The notes under the pieces: generated by a model | Database searches by the model: none | What the model was told of the DNA's origin: nothing | What the model saw: only the letters and a program-made list of their open reading frames with translations | From: Labrenzia sp. PHM005 | Lineage (GTDB): Bacteria > Pseudomonadota > Alphaproteobacteria > Rhizobiales > Stappiaceae | Direction of reading: 5' to 3' | Assembly (NCBI RefSeq): GCF_006517275.1 | Contig: NZ_CP041191.1 | Location: 3,033,001 to 3,097,000, forward strand | DNA length: 64,000 nucleotides | Part shown: positions 18,449-26,739 of the stretch, piece by piece | How the letters are laid out: each line of letters opens with the position of its first letter | Numbering within the stretch: position 1 is the stretch's first letter | Translations under genes and position numbers: made by a program

Positions 18449-18943
18449 TTAGGAAACAATCGGTGGACAGGAGCTGTTTTGCTCGGCGCGGCTTTTCAAG
18501 CCTTGCAGGCTCTGCAATGTGTTCGGGTTACCCGGCAGAACGAAGCTTTGCTCTAAAGCGGTGCGAACATTGTTGATCACAGCCAGATCCTGAACCACCA
18601 GCGTTTCGCACGGCGACCCGGTGAAGCGAACGCGGATCCGGATGACGCGATTGCCATTGTCAGACGGACCAAATTGCTTGTCCAAGGCCGGATTTTCGCC
18701 GGTCAACTGCCGTTCCATGACAACCATGTTCGGCTGATCCTGAATGACAATCGTTCCGCGTTCTGTGGCGCTGGCAACCAGAGCAGACCGGACGGTCATC
18801 GGATCGGCAGCAACACGTACGCTTTGCGCGCCTTCCGGCACGGACAGCTGCGGCTGATCGCCGAGAGAGGCCTGATTCGATGATCCGGACTGGCACGCTG
18901 CCAGGGTGAGCGCACAAAAACTTGCTAAAATGAGATGCCGCAT
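18449..18943 (-). CDS. Small lipoprotein of unknown function
   Basis: From the ATG at 18943 the product has 164 residues and a lipoprotein signal with lipobox LAAC (Cys 17). The rest has no family I recognise; it contains GAQSVRVAADPMTVRSALV and a C-terminal pair of cysteines (about 105 and 159) that could form a disulfide in the periplasm. A TTG six codons upstream is a weaker start. Located between an SDR gene and the 19109-22823 operon, same strand, but separated from both by about 165 bases. Confidence 0.7.
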   Translation of the reverse strand: MRHLILASFCALTLAACQSGSSNQASLGDQPQLSVPEGAQSVRVAADPMTVRSALVASATERGTIVIQDQPNMVVMERQLTGENPALDKQFGPSDNGNRVIRIRVRFTGSPCETLVVQDLAVINNVRTALEQSFVLPGNPNTLQSLQGLKSRAEQNSSCPPIVS

Positions 18944-19108
18944 CTGATCGCCTGATTCCAATAAACCGGGATAGTCAGACCGGTCTAAATCAGCTCTCTT
19001 GCAAGCGCAAGAAAACAGCCTGTGACGAGTGTCGTGTTTTCTGAGCCTGTTGCCAAATTGTACCGGAAACCCTAGGGCAGAAGGCTTAATCCCTGCGATT
19101 TCGCAGAT

Positions 19109-20587
19109 CTAAAATGTGTCTCCGGTTTTGAAACCGCCACCGCCGAAACCGCCGCCGGTCTTGAAGTCACCGCCGCCAAAACTGTCTCCGCCACCCGGCA
19201 TGCCGCCAGGACCACCAAAACCGCCTGGGCTGTTCATGCCGCCAAAACCGCCCATGGAGCGGGGCAAGCCATTACCTTTTGGAAAGGCCACCCGGCGTCC
19301 TTTGGGCCGCCGCCGTTTGTGGCTCCGCTCGGCCCGAGACCAATACTCCGCCCCGGTAATTGCACCTTTGACCAATTCGCCAAGCAGAACCGTGGTCAGC
19401 CGGTCATCGGAAAATGTTGTTTCCCAGCTGCCGTAACCCTTGGACCGGAAACGTTTGACAACATCCGCCAATTCGGCCCGGCGGCGACCGATATCGCGCT
19501 GGAGTTCCCGGTCCTGGCGGACTTCGCGGCTAACTTGTTCGATCCGTTCCCGGAAGTCCTCAATCCGCTGGACGATTTTTTCGTCCTCAGGAGACGGTGT
19601 CTCTAGAGCGGCGCGCCACAGATCGTTGAGAGCGTCTGTCTTCAGAGACGTTGCCAAATGTTCTTCGGCCTTCTGAAAATCATTGTCTTCGCCAATGGCG
19701 AATTCTGCCAGTGCGCTGGACAAGGTTTCAATTCGCCGGTCCAAATTGTCTAGTTCGGTGTCGATCGTGTCGATCTCATCACTTAGAGCCTCGATGCTGC
19801 CAACCAGGTCACTCCCAGCGGCCTCTGTCATAGCAGTGCGGCTGAGCTCAGCGAGTTTCACCTGTTCTTCCTGAAGCAATTCTGCACAGCGGGCGGCATG
19901 CTTGGCCATGCGCTCCGGAATGCCGGTCAACATGGCATAATTGGCCCTTGCATCGGTAAAGCCAATCAATCCTGCGACCCACCGGTCAAGCGAGCGGGTC
20001 AGGCCTCGCTTGTCATAGGCCGGTGTCGCGAAATTTTGGTTCCAAAGGTAGAGGAACAAAGGATCGGCTTCATAAGCTTTTCCTTTCTCCGCACGGTCTT
20101 TTTCAGAGGTTTGCGCTTTGGCATCGGCGGCTGCCGCGGTCTGTTCCGCGCGCTCAACACTGTCTCGTTGACGCTGAAATCCGGTGTCCGTTTCAAGACG
20201 GCTGTCCACGGCTTCCAGAAGATCATCCATCTGGTTTTCGGCCGAGTCCCGGTCTGTATCCAGCTTCTGGCGGCGGCTGTTAAGTTCACTCCGCTCGCTT
20301 TCGCACTGGCGCAACTGGTCTGAGAGAACCTTGTAATCAGCAGTCCGTTTTTCCAAAAGACGGCGCGCCTCTCGGGCTGCGCTGTCAAGACGCGTGTTGA
20401 GTGCGCCAGCCGCATCCGTATCCAAATGAAAACGGGCGAGATCGCGATAGGCTTCACTCTGGCGTTCTTGTAGATCCGTCAATCCACGGGTCGCACGTTC
20501 GATACGTTTGCTCAGTTCCGCTTCTTCACGGCGCAAGTCGCCAAGGGCTTGTTCGATGGTGCCAAGGGTTTGCCTGCCTGTCAGCAT
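19109..20587 (-). CDS. Coiled-coil protein with Gly-rich tail (third gene of unknown operon)
   Basis: This 492-residue protein is not recognised. Residues 1-190 and 230-390 form long coiled coils rich in Glu, Arg, Gln and Leu; between them is a more globular stretch (FLYLWNQNFATPAYDKRGL, then DRWVAGLIGFTDARANYAMLTGIPERM) around 170-225. A basic patch (RSHKRRRPKGRRVAFPKG) leads into a tail of FGG and PGG repeats (about 440-492) ending in FKTGDTF. AAGGGA precedes the ATG. It is the last of three closely spaced genes, 37 bases after the membrane protein gene. No catalytic motif is seen; a scaffold or membrane-associated polymer is a guess. Confidence 0.72.
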   Translation of the reverse strand: MLTGRQTLGTIEQALGDLRREEAELSKRIERATRGLTDLQERQSEAYRDLARFHLDTDAAGALNTRLDSAAREARRLLEKRTADYKVLSDQLRQCESERSELNSRRQKLDTDRDSAENQMDDLLEAVDSRLETDTGFQRQRDSVERAEQTAAAADAKAQTSEKDRAEKGKAYEADPLFLYLWNQNFATPAYDKRGLTRSLDRWVAGLIGFTDARANYAMLTGIPERMAKHAARCAELLQEEQVKLAELSRTAMTEAAGSDLVGSIEALSDEIDTIDTELDNLDRRIETLSSALAEFAIGEDNDFQKAEEHLATSLKTDALNDLWRAALETPSPEDEKIVQRIEDFRERIEQVSREVRQDRELQRDIGRRRAELADVVKRFRSKGYGSWETTFSDDRLTTVLLGELVKGAITGAEYWSRAERSHKRRRPKGRRVAFPKGNGLPRSMGGFGGMNSPGGFGGPGGMPGGGDSFGGGDFKTGGGFGGGGFKTGDTF

Positions 20588-20624
20588 TGGATTTCCCTTG
20601 AGCTAGAACAACGTTTCAACGGAC

Positions 20625-21551
20625 TTACCATTCCGTGATCGCTCCTTCCTGGACGCCGCTGCGCCAGGTGATATCCAATTCACCACGCAGTTTTTGGCCC
20701 AACATGCCTTTCTGGACGATCCCGTCGTCGACCTTGTCGCGCCGCACTGCATTATAGATGGTGTCCGAAACGCGCTGGCCCCATTTGTCGACACGAACGG
20801 TTTTGCCGTTTTCTTCCGAAACAATGTCGCGCTCCAGAATATTCCCGTCCGGATCAATGGCTTCAACGACAATGTAATGGTTTTCCGCATCCTGATTGGC
20901 ATCGGGGATGCGGGTGATCCCTGTTGGAACGCCTTCCCGGGAAATGATCTGTACTTCGAACACTTCCGCCAGTTTTCCGGCTAGGTCACGCAATCCGTTT
21001 TCGGCTTTGAAAGCAGCTTCGTTCTTGCCATCCGTCAGGGCGATCTTGCCATCATCTGCCAGGCGCTGGGCTTCCGCCTCAATCTCAGTGTTTTCCGTCA
21101 AGGTATCAATGCGGTCCACCAGATCCGCATAGGTTTGTGGCAACGCTTCCAGACGGGCGGCTAAAGCAGTTTCCGCGCGCTGCTGTGGCAAGGCGACGAG
21201 CATGTACCAAGCCGTTATGGCAACCACCAGAACGGCTGCAAGGCCCGCGAGCCATTTGGACCAGGTCGATCGGGAGATATAGATCATCGCCAGCGTACGC
21301 TGGAACCCGGCAGCTGGCGGTGCATAGACAAAGCGGTCGCGTTTCAGGTCTTCGACACCGGCCTTCAAGATGTGGTCCGGAACCTCGATGCCTTGTGCGG
21401 CATAGACCTTGCGCAGCCGCTCCACCATAGCAGCATCGCGCTCGTCGGCTTTGAGTTCGCGGGCAACTTGGCCTTCCTCATGGCGGAGTGTATCCACCAC
21501 ATCCATCGCCATCATCAGATCATCGAGCGGCGTGTCGGGCTGTGCAGCCAT
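20625..21551 (-). CDS. Single-pass membrane protein (DUF6384-like)
   Basis: From the ATG at 21551 the product has 308 residues: a cytoplasmic helical N-terminal region of about 98 residues beginning with LDDLMMAMDVVDTLRH, one membrane helix (about 99-121, LAGLAAVLVVAITAWYML), then a periplasmic part with a helical stretch and a beta-rich C-terminal domain containing NHYIVVEAIDPDGNILER. I believe it belongs to DUF6384, but this is from memory. It is the middle gene of a tight three-gene operon and would link cytoplasmic partners to the periplasm. An in-frame start 16 codons upstream is possible. Confidence 0.7.
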   Translation of the reverse strand: MAAQPDTPLDDLMMAMDVVDTLRHEEGQVARELKADERDAAMVERLRKVYAAQGIEVPDHILKAGVEDLKRDRFVYAPPAAGFQRTLAMIYISRSTWSKWLAGLAAVLVVAITAWYMLVALPQQRAETALAARLEALPQTYADLVDRIDTLTENTEIEAEAQRLADDGKIALTDGKNEAAFKAENGLRDLAGKLAEVFEVQIISREGVPTGITRIPDANQDAENHYIVVEAIDPDGNILERDIVSEENGKTVRVDKWGQRVSDTIYNAVRRDKVDDGIVQKGMLGQKLRGELDITWRSGVQEGAITEW

Positions 21552-21617
21552 ACGGTCGGGTCTTCCCAAACTGGCGGAGCCGGGTGGGCCCGGCTCCAAG
21601 ATGTTTCTGAGATGAAA

Positions 21618-22823
21618 TTAGAGGCCTTGCCCCTCGGCCGTCAACTTGGCGAGGCGGCGTTTGCCATCTTCAACCGCGTTGCGGATTTCTTCAGAGTTTT
21701 TCGTCGACATATCCCGCATTTCGGAAATGATTTCACGGGACTGGACCTGGAAGTTCACAACGGAATCAACCAGTTTCTTCACTGATGCTGCTGCCACTGT
21801 CGGGCCGTAACCGGCTTTTAGGGCTTCTTTTTGAACAGCATCTCCAATCTCGGCGAGGGTCTCCAGGCTCTTGTTGATGCCATCCTTCATCGCATTCAGC
21901 GTTTCGGTGGATTCGTGAAGGCCCTGCAGACCTGTGAAGGACGCGTTGAGCGCCGTCAGCACCGACTCGTTGGTGGAGAAGAAACTCACCGATTGAGCGT
22001 AAACCCGTTCCTTGGCATTGGTTGTCTGAACCAAACGGGCCATGATCACTTCAGAGGTGTTGTAACCGACCGTCAGATTGTCAGAGAGATCCTTGGCAAT
22101 CTGATAGCGCTTTTCTTCGTCCTGCATTTCCCGCAAGCGTTCGTCACGGGCAAGCTCCAGCCGCGCCTTCTGCGCTGCGTCGTCACCGGCATAACTTTCC
22201 ACTTCCGCGGATGCACCTTCCAGCGCAGCCTTAGCTGCATCCAGTTTGGAGGTGGCGACGTTCAGCAACTCAAGCGCTGTGACTTCAGCCTGCTTCAACG
22301 CCCCACGAAAATCGCGATAGGCTTCCAGGATCGTCTGTTCCCGCTCGATCTGGTCTTTTGTGGCTCTGGCGACTTCCTTGTAGGTGCCGCGAATATCAGT
22401 GAACCGGTCGGAGATCGTCCCGCGGCGCATGTCACGCCATTTGTTGGAAAGGTTCTCGGTGAAAGAAATCTTGCCGTCCGCCAGCTGATCGACCAGGGTT
22501 TTGGCGTCATCTCGGATGGAATTGAACGCGTCGGTGATTTCCTCATACCGTTCGCCAATGTCCATTTGCTGGACCTGGTTGCGGACAACTTCATTGAAAT
22601 TGGAGGCTTGGCCGAGCGTGCGGGAGATAATCAGAACCTTGTCCGGCGACAGGTCAGAAATCTGTTCCAGAAGCGCGTTGATCGGAGCATCTTTTTCCGT
22701 TTCAGGCGTGATACCGATATCCCGCAAGGTGGATAATGCGCGGTCCAGGTATTGAAGCGGTGAAAAGCTGCCGGCCGGAGCAGGCGTTGTTCCCGGGGCT
22801 GCTGGTTCTGCCGCATCTGTCAT
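21618..22823 (-). CDS. TelA-like helical cytoplasmic protein (first gene of unknown operon)
   Basis: The start is the ATG at 22823, since AGGAGGT lies 7 bases before it. The 401-residue product has a Pro/Ala-rich leader, then an all-helical body. The part around 150-360 (YKEVARATKDQIEREQTILE; TTNAKERVYAQSVSFFSTNE) resembles the TelA/KlaA family (toxic anion resistance), but the match is weak and was judged by eye. There is no membrane helix or signal peptide. It heads an operon with a membrane protein (66 bases downstream) and a coiled-coil protein. Function unknown. Confidence 0.65.
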   Translation of the reverse strand: MTDAAEPAAPGTTPAPAGSFSPLQYLDRALSTLRDIGITPETEKDAPINALLEQISDLSPDKVLIISRTLGQASNFNEVVRNQVQQMDIGERYEEITDAFNSIRDDAKTLVDQLADGKISFTENLSNKWRDMRRGTISDRFTDIRGTYKEVARATKDQIEREQTILEAYRDFRGALKQAEVTALELLNVATSKLDAAKAALEGASAEVESYAGDDAAQKARLELARDERLREMQDEEKRYQIAKDLSDNLTVGYNTSEVIMARLVQTTNAKERVYAQSVSFFSTNESVLTALNASFTGLQGLHESTETLNAMKDGINKSLETLAEIGDAVQKEALKAGYGPTVAAASVKKLVDSVVNFQVQSREIISEMRDMSTKNSEEIRNAVEDGKRRLAKLTAEGQGL

Positions 22824-22930
22824 CTGAGAGTACCTCCTGAAACCGTTCGGCATTCCCGGTCTTGTTGGTGGCCGGCTGCCGTATCAAAACATCCTTAAGT
22901 GCCGCAAGTAAGGTCAGGCTTACGTCGCAT

Positions 22931-22960
22931 TGTCAACGGCTTAGGCAGGAATTCCTGCCT
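22931..22960 (-). promoter_or_regulatory. 18-bp palindrome and -35-like box before the TelA-like operon
   Basis: AGGCAGGAATTCCTGCCT at 22943-22960 is a perfect 18-base palindrome. Just downstream on the minus strand is TTGACA (22936-22931), a consensus -35 box, with only a weak -10 candidate 17 bases on. The site lies about 120 bases before the operon start. It may be an operator, or alternatively the 3' hairpin of psuG, which ends 100 bases away; there is no T-tract, which favours an operator. Confidence 0.5.
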
Positions 22961-23063
22961 TAGGCCGCTTGCGTTTTCGCCGAAGAAACTTGCACTGCTT
23001 AAGAGATGTTGTCCTTAAGCTGAAATTACAACAAGGATATTGCAGAAGGATCCGCCCGGCGCT

Positions 23064-24020
23064 CTATACCAGCTCTGCCGCAATTCTTGCAGCAAGACGG
23101 GCATTGTTACGTACCAGGGCAATGTTGGTATCGAGGCTTCGGCCGGACGTGAGCTCCAAAATGTTGCCGAGAACAAACGGCGTGACGTCCTTGCCGGTGA
23201 CATTCTGATCTGATGCTGTTGTGATGGCTGCGTCGATATAGCCTGCCATTTCTCCGCGTGGAATTTCATCTGCTTCCGGCACCGGATTGGCGACCAGAAC
23301 GCCACCATGATCGGCAAAGTTCTCGCGCATTTTCAAAAGCGCCCCAAATTCAGCCGGTGTGTTCAAGCGGTAAGGCGCCGGCAAACCGCTCTTTCGGGAC
23401 CAGAATGCAGGCAATTCATCGGTGGCATAGGCAATGACCGGCACGCCTTTTGTTTCCAAAACTTCGAGCGTTTTGGGAATGTCGAGCAGTGCTTTGGCGC
23501 CGGCAGAAACAACACAAACCGGCGTGCGCCCCAACTCATCAAGGTCTGCCGACACGTCAAAACTGTCTTCAGCCCCCTTATGGACGCCGCCAATGCCGCC
23601 GGTTGCAAAAACTTTTATGCCCGCAGCATGCGCGGCCATCATGGTGGCTGCCACCGTAGTGGCCCCGAAACGGCCGGTCGCCAAAGCAAAGGTCAGATCC
23701 GCACGGGAGCATTTCATGACATCTTCAGCCTGTGCGAGCCGGTCGAGGTCTGCATCTGACAGCCCGACATGAATTTTGCCATCCATGATCGCGATAGTCG
23801 CAGGCACCGCACCGTTTTCCCGGATGTCGGCCTCGACCTGGCGGGCCGTTTCGACGTTTTTCGGAAACGGCATGCCATGGGTAATGATGGTTGATTCAAG
23901 CGCAACGAGCGGGCGGTTGGCGGCAAGCGCCTCACGAACTTCATCGTTGCAGACAATCAAGTCCTTTAGGGCGGCTTTAGGGGCGTTAGATGTCACGGAA
24001 GAGCCTTTCTTTTGAGGCAT
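23064..24020 (-). CDS. psuG: PsuG, pseudouridine-5'-phosphate glycosidase
   Basis: The 318-residue product matches PsuG, which splits pseudouridine 5'-phosphate into uracil and ribose 5-phosphate. Typical blocks are RPLVALESTIITHGMPFPKN near the start, ATGGIGGVHKGAEDSFDVSADL around 150 and ANPVPEADEIPRG near 240; NVTGKDVTPFVLGNILELT near 280 is also conserved. The ATG at 24020 gives the usual length; an ATG at 24071 in frame is possible. It follows psuK in the same direction, so the pair forms a complete two-step pseudouridine catabolic pathway. Confidence 0.93.
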   Translation of the reverse strand: MPQKKGSSVTSNAPKAALKDLIVCNDEVREALAANRPLVALESTIITHGMPFPKNVETARQVEADIRENGAVPATIAIMDGKIHVGLSDADLDRLAQAEDVMKCSRADLTFALATGRFGATTVAATMMAAHAAGIKVFATGGIGGVHKGAEDSFDVSADLDELGRTPVCVVSAGAKALLDIPKTLEVLETKGVPVIAYATDELPAFWSRKSGLPAPYRLNTPAEFGALLKMRENFADHGGVLVANPVPEADEIPRGEMAGYIDAAITTASDQNVTGKDVTPFVLGNILELTSGRSLDTNIALVRNNARLAARIAAELV

Positions 24021-24113
24021 GCCGGCCGTAGCCGGAGGGATTTTGCTTTTTATAAGCCTGTAAAGGACCATCGCCAAGATAAGAATTTGTCCATATGGTC
24101 AAAATACTGTTCT

Positions 24114-25127
24114 TTAAGCTTCAGCACCTGAGGATTGGGTCAAGGCAGTCCAGCTTATGTTTTCGAAAAGTGCGCCAGGGCTTTGCAATGTTAGGGCCGC
24201 CGCCTTCAATCCGAAGGGAACAGCGTCAACCAAAGCAATGCCGCGGCTGAGAGAGGCGATTATACCGGCTGTCAGAGCATCACCTGCGCCGGTGACATCG
24301 ACGATTTTCGTCGCAAGCGTTGGGTGCGATGTGATCCGTCCGCCCTCAAAGGCCAATACATCTGCTTTGCCGTTGGTCAGCACGATCCGTTGAGCCCCAA
24401 GCTTTTGAAGCTGGATGATCAAGTCCTCATTGGATGTGTCCGGCGCTGCTCCGGTCAGAGCAAGGGCTTCTCCGCGGTTGAGCATCAGGCACGACAACTT
24501 TGATAAAACCGGTTTGAGACGCGATGCCTTGGCATTTGAAACCGCATTTGCCATCAGGCTGTCTTTGGGGGCACGGGACACCACGGCTTCCAAAAGGCCA
24601 GCAGGCAGATTGGCATCCACAAACCAAAGGCCGTTGATCAACGCCGGATCTAGCGTCTCCAAAAGCGTATCAAACAGATCAGCCGGAGCGGTACTCAAGA
24701 CCGTGTCGTCAACACTGGCCGCAGCAAGCGATCCATCCGGATTGTGAAAGGCAATATATTGACCCGTCACAAAACCCGGACGTTTGCAGGTGAGAACTTG
24801 GAGGCCTTCTTGTGCCAAACGTTTGGTGAGAGCGTCTCCGGCATCATCTCGACCAATCGCGCCTAAGAGAGCCGTGGGTGTTGCAAGCCGGTTCAAGGAC
24901 CGGGCTATATTGGTGGCAACGCCGCCAGGCTTATGAGTCAACCTGGCCGGAGTGGAGGTTTCCGGCCGGTAGTTTTCAGCAGCGTGTGCCAACGTATCGG
25001 AATGGATCGCACCGATGCACAATACAGGTCGGGGAGAGGGAAGGATCACGCTGACATTAAACCTTGTTGCTGGGCTAGGTTCTGTTGAAGAAGAAGATTG
25101 GCGGGCTAACAGATTGCCAACAGGCAT
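24114..25127 (-). CDS. psuK: PfkB-family kinase, probable pseudouridine kinase PsuK
   Basis: The product (up to 337 residues) is a ribokinase-fold kinase with the N-terminal motif around KPGGVATNIARSLNRL and the C-terminal PfkB motif DVTGAGDALTAG, where Asp is the catalytic base. Position directly before psuG identifies pseudouridine as the likely substrate. The first ~25 residues (rich in Ser) do not look like the family; an internal GTG near 25049 (VILPSPRPVLCIGA) may be the true start. Ribokinase-type activity is sure; substrate is inferred from context. Confidence 0.85.
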   Translation of the reverse strand: MPVGNLLARQSSSSTEPSPATRFNVSVILPSPRPVLCIGAIHSDTLAHAAENYRPETSTPARLTHKPGGVATNIARSLNRLATPTALLGAIGRDDAGDALTKRLAQEGLQVLTCKRPGFVTGQYIAFHNPDGSLAAASVDDTVLSTAPADLFDTLLETLDPALINGLWFVDANLPAGLLEAVVSRAPKDSLMANAVSNAKASRLKPVLSKLSCLMLNRGEALALTGAAPDTSNEDLIIQLQKLGAQRIVLTNGKADVLAFEGGRITSHPTLATKIVDVTGAGDALTAGIIASLSRGIALVDAVPFGLKAAALTLQSPGALFENISWTALTQSSGAEA

Positions 25128-25222
25128 GCAACTCCAGAGCGGGAGTGATTCTGTTCTGACGCCTGATCTTGAAATGTTCCAGAATTAGCTGACCTAGCGT
25201 TAATTGCGGCCGCTTCTATGCG

Positions 25223-25237
25223 GAACATATTGGAAAC
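25223..25237 (+). promoter_or_regulatory. SOS-type LexA box upstream of recA (one mismatch)
   Basis: GAACATATTGGAAAC fits the alphaproteobacterial LexA site GAAC-N7-GAAC except for one base (AAAC in the second half). It lies about 120 bases before the recA start, where a promoter would be expected, and followed by AT-rich DNA. Regulation of recA by LexA is general in the class; this exact site is inferred. Confidence 0.5.
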
Positions 25238-25356
25238 AAATGATAAAAACTAATTAAATACCAATCGGTTTTGAGGACTTGAAAAAAGAGAACAAAATGA
25301 GTACAAAGGTCCGGATTGAAACAGCGCGTCCATCATGGAATAAGGAGCGTTCAGCC

Positions 25357-26424
25357 ATGTCGCAAAGTACACTTCGTCTCGTAGAAAGCAGCCAGATGGA
25401 CAAGACAAAAGCGCTCGATGCAGCGCTCAGCCAGATCGAACGGGCCTTTGGTAAGGGCTCCATCATGCGGATGGGCCAGGGTCAGGCCGTGGAGGTGCAA
25501 GCCGTCTCAACCGGATCTCTCGGACTTGATATCGCACTTGGAATTGGCGGCCTGCCGAAGGGCCGCATTGTCGAAATCTACGGACCGGAGTCCTCCGGTA
25601 AAACCACACTGGCGTTGCACACGGTGGCCGAAGCCCAGAAGACCGGCGGCATCTGTGCGTTTGTTGACGCCGAACATGCGTTGGACCCGATTTACGCCCG
25701 CAAGCTCGGTGTCGATATCGACAATCTTCTGATCTCCCAGCCCGATGCCGGGGAGCAGGCGCTTGAAATTGCCGACACGCTTGTCCGGTCCGGCGCGATC
25801 GATGTTCTGGTGATTGACTCCGTTGCTGCGCTGACGCCAAAAGCCGAGCTGGAAGGCGAAATGGGGGACAGCCTGCCGGGCATGCAGGCGCGTCTGATGA
25901 GCCAGGCCTTGCGCAAGCTGACAGCCTCGATTTCCAAGTCGAACTGCATGGTGATCTTCATCAACCAGATCCGCATGAAGATCGGAGTGATGTTCGGCTC
26001 ACCGGAAACAACCACCGGCGGCAATGCTCTCAAATTTTATGCCTCTGTCCGTCTCGACATTCGCCGTATTGGGGCGATCAAAGACCGGGATGAGGTGGTC
26101 GGCAACCAGACCCGCGTTAAGGTCGTTAAAAACAAACTCGCACCGCCGTTCCGTCAGGTCGAATTCGACATCATTTACGGGGAAGGCGTCTCGAAGATGG
26201 GCGAGCTCATCGATCTTGGTGTCAAAGGCGGCATTGTCGAGAAATCTGGCGCCTGGTTTTCCTATAACAGCCAACGGCTCGGACAGGGCCGCGAGAACGC
26301 AAAGCAGTTCTTGAAGGACAATCCGGAAGTGGCCGAAGAGATCGAATTGGCTGTCCGCCAGAACGCGGGCCTCATTGCCGATGCGATCATCGATCCGGCT
26401 GGCGGTACTGAAGACGACGATTAA
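25357..26424 (+). CDS. recA: RecA recombinase
   Basis: The 355-residue product is a full RecA: Walker A GPESSGKT at residues 76-83, the Walker B region [12 protein letters not shown], and the L2 and C-terminal regions of the usual form. It drives strand exchange and LexA self-cleavage. The true start is the ATG at 25357 ([20 protein letters not shown]), preceded by AAGGAG; longer in-frame starts at 25279 and 25297 add a non-conserved leader. The C-terminal tail is acidic (GGTEDDD). A strong terminator follows. Confidence 0.98.
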   Translation: MSQSTLRLVESSQMDKTKALDAALSQIERAFGKGSIMRMGQGQAVEVQAVSTGSLGLDIALGIGGLPKGRIVEIYGPESSGKTTLALHTVAEAQKTGGICAFVDAEHALDPIYARKLGVDIDNLLISQPDAGEQALEIADTLVRSGAIDVLVIDSVAALTPKAELEGEMGDSLPGMQARLMSQALRKLTASISKSNCMVIFINQIRMKIGVMFGSPETTTGGNALKFYASVRLDIRRIGAIKDRDEVVGNQTRVKVVKNKLAPPFRQVEFDIIYGEGVSKMGELIDLGVKGGIVEKSGAWFSYNSQRLGQGRENAKQFLKDNPEVAEEIELAVRQNAGLIADAIIDPAGGTEDDD

Positions 26425-26507
26425 GCCGGCCGATCTTCCGGTCTCCCAATAGACAAAAACACTGTCTGGCGGCTGATCTTATTCAGGCAAAACCGTAACA
26501 ATAAAGG

Positions 26508-26543
26508 AAAGCCCTTCCCGATAATTGCGGGGAGGGCTTTTTG
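26508..26543 (+). terminator. Rho-independent terminator of recA
   Basis: AAAGCCCTTCCCG pairs with CGGGGAGGGCTTT (13 bp, one G-U) around the loop ATAATTG and runs into a T-tract. It closes recA. The rest of the 315-base gap to alaS (to 26739) has no gene; a minus-strand frame at 26421-26684 covers this hairpin and is not credible. Confidence 0.9.
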
Positions 26544-26739
26544 TTGTGCCATGCCAATTGCTCCGTAAAGTGTTTGCGCTTTATCCGGTGCCACAAAATC
26601 TAGGGAAAGCAACCGCTGGACACACATGGCGGCGAAAGTTAAAAGGCTGTTCCGGTGCGCTGGGCACGCTGAGCCATGCACCATTGATATAGTTTCTATA
26701 GGGCCTGGATGAGAGGGCCCGGATCTAAGCGAGACGTGA

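Noticed and set aside
26421..26684. 87-codon minus-strand gene between recA and alaS
   Set aside because: It covers the recA terminator hairpin, has no ribosome site and no recognisable protein pattern.
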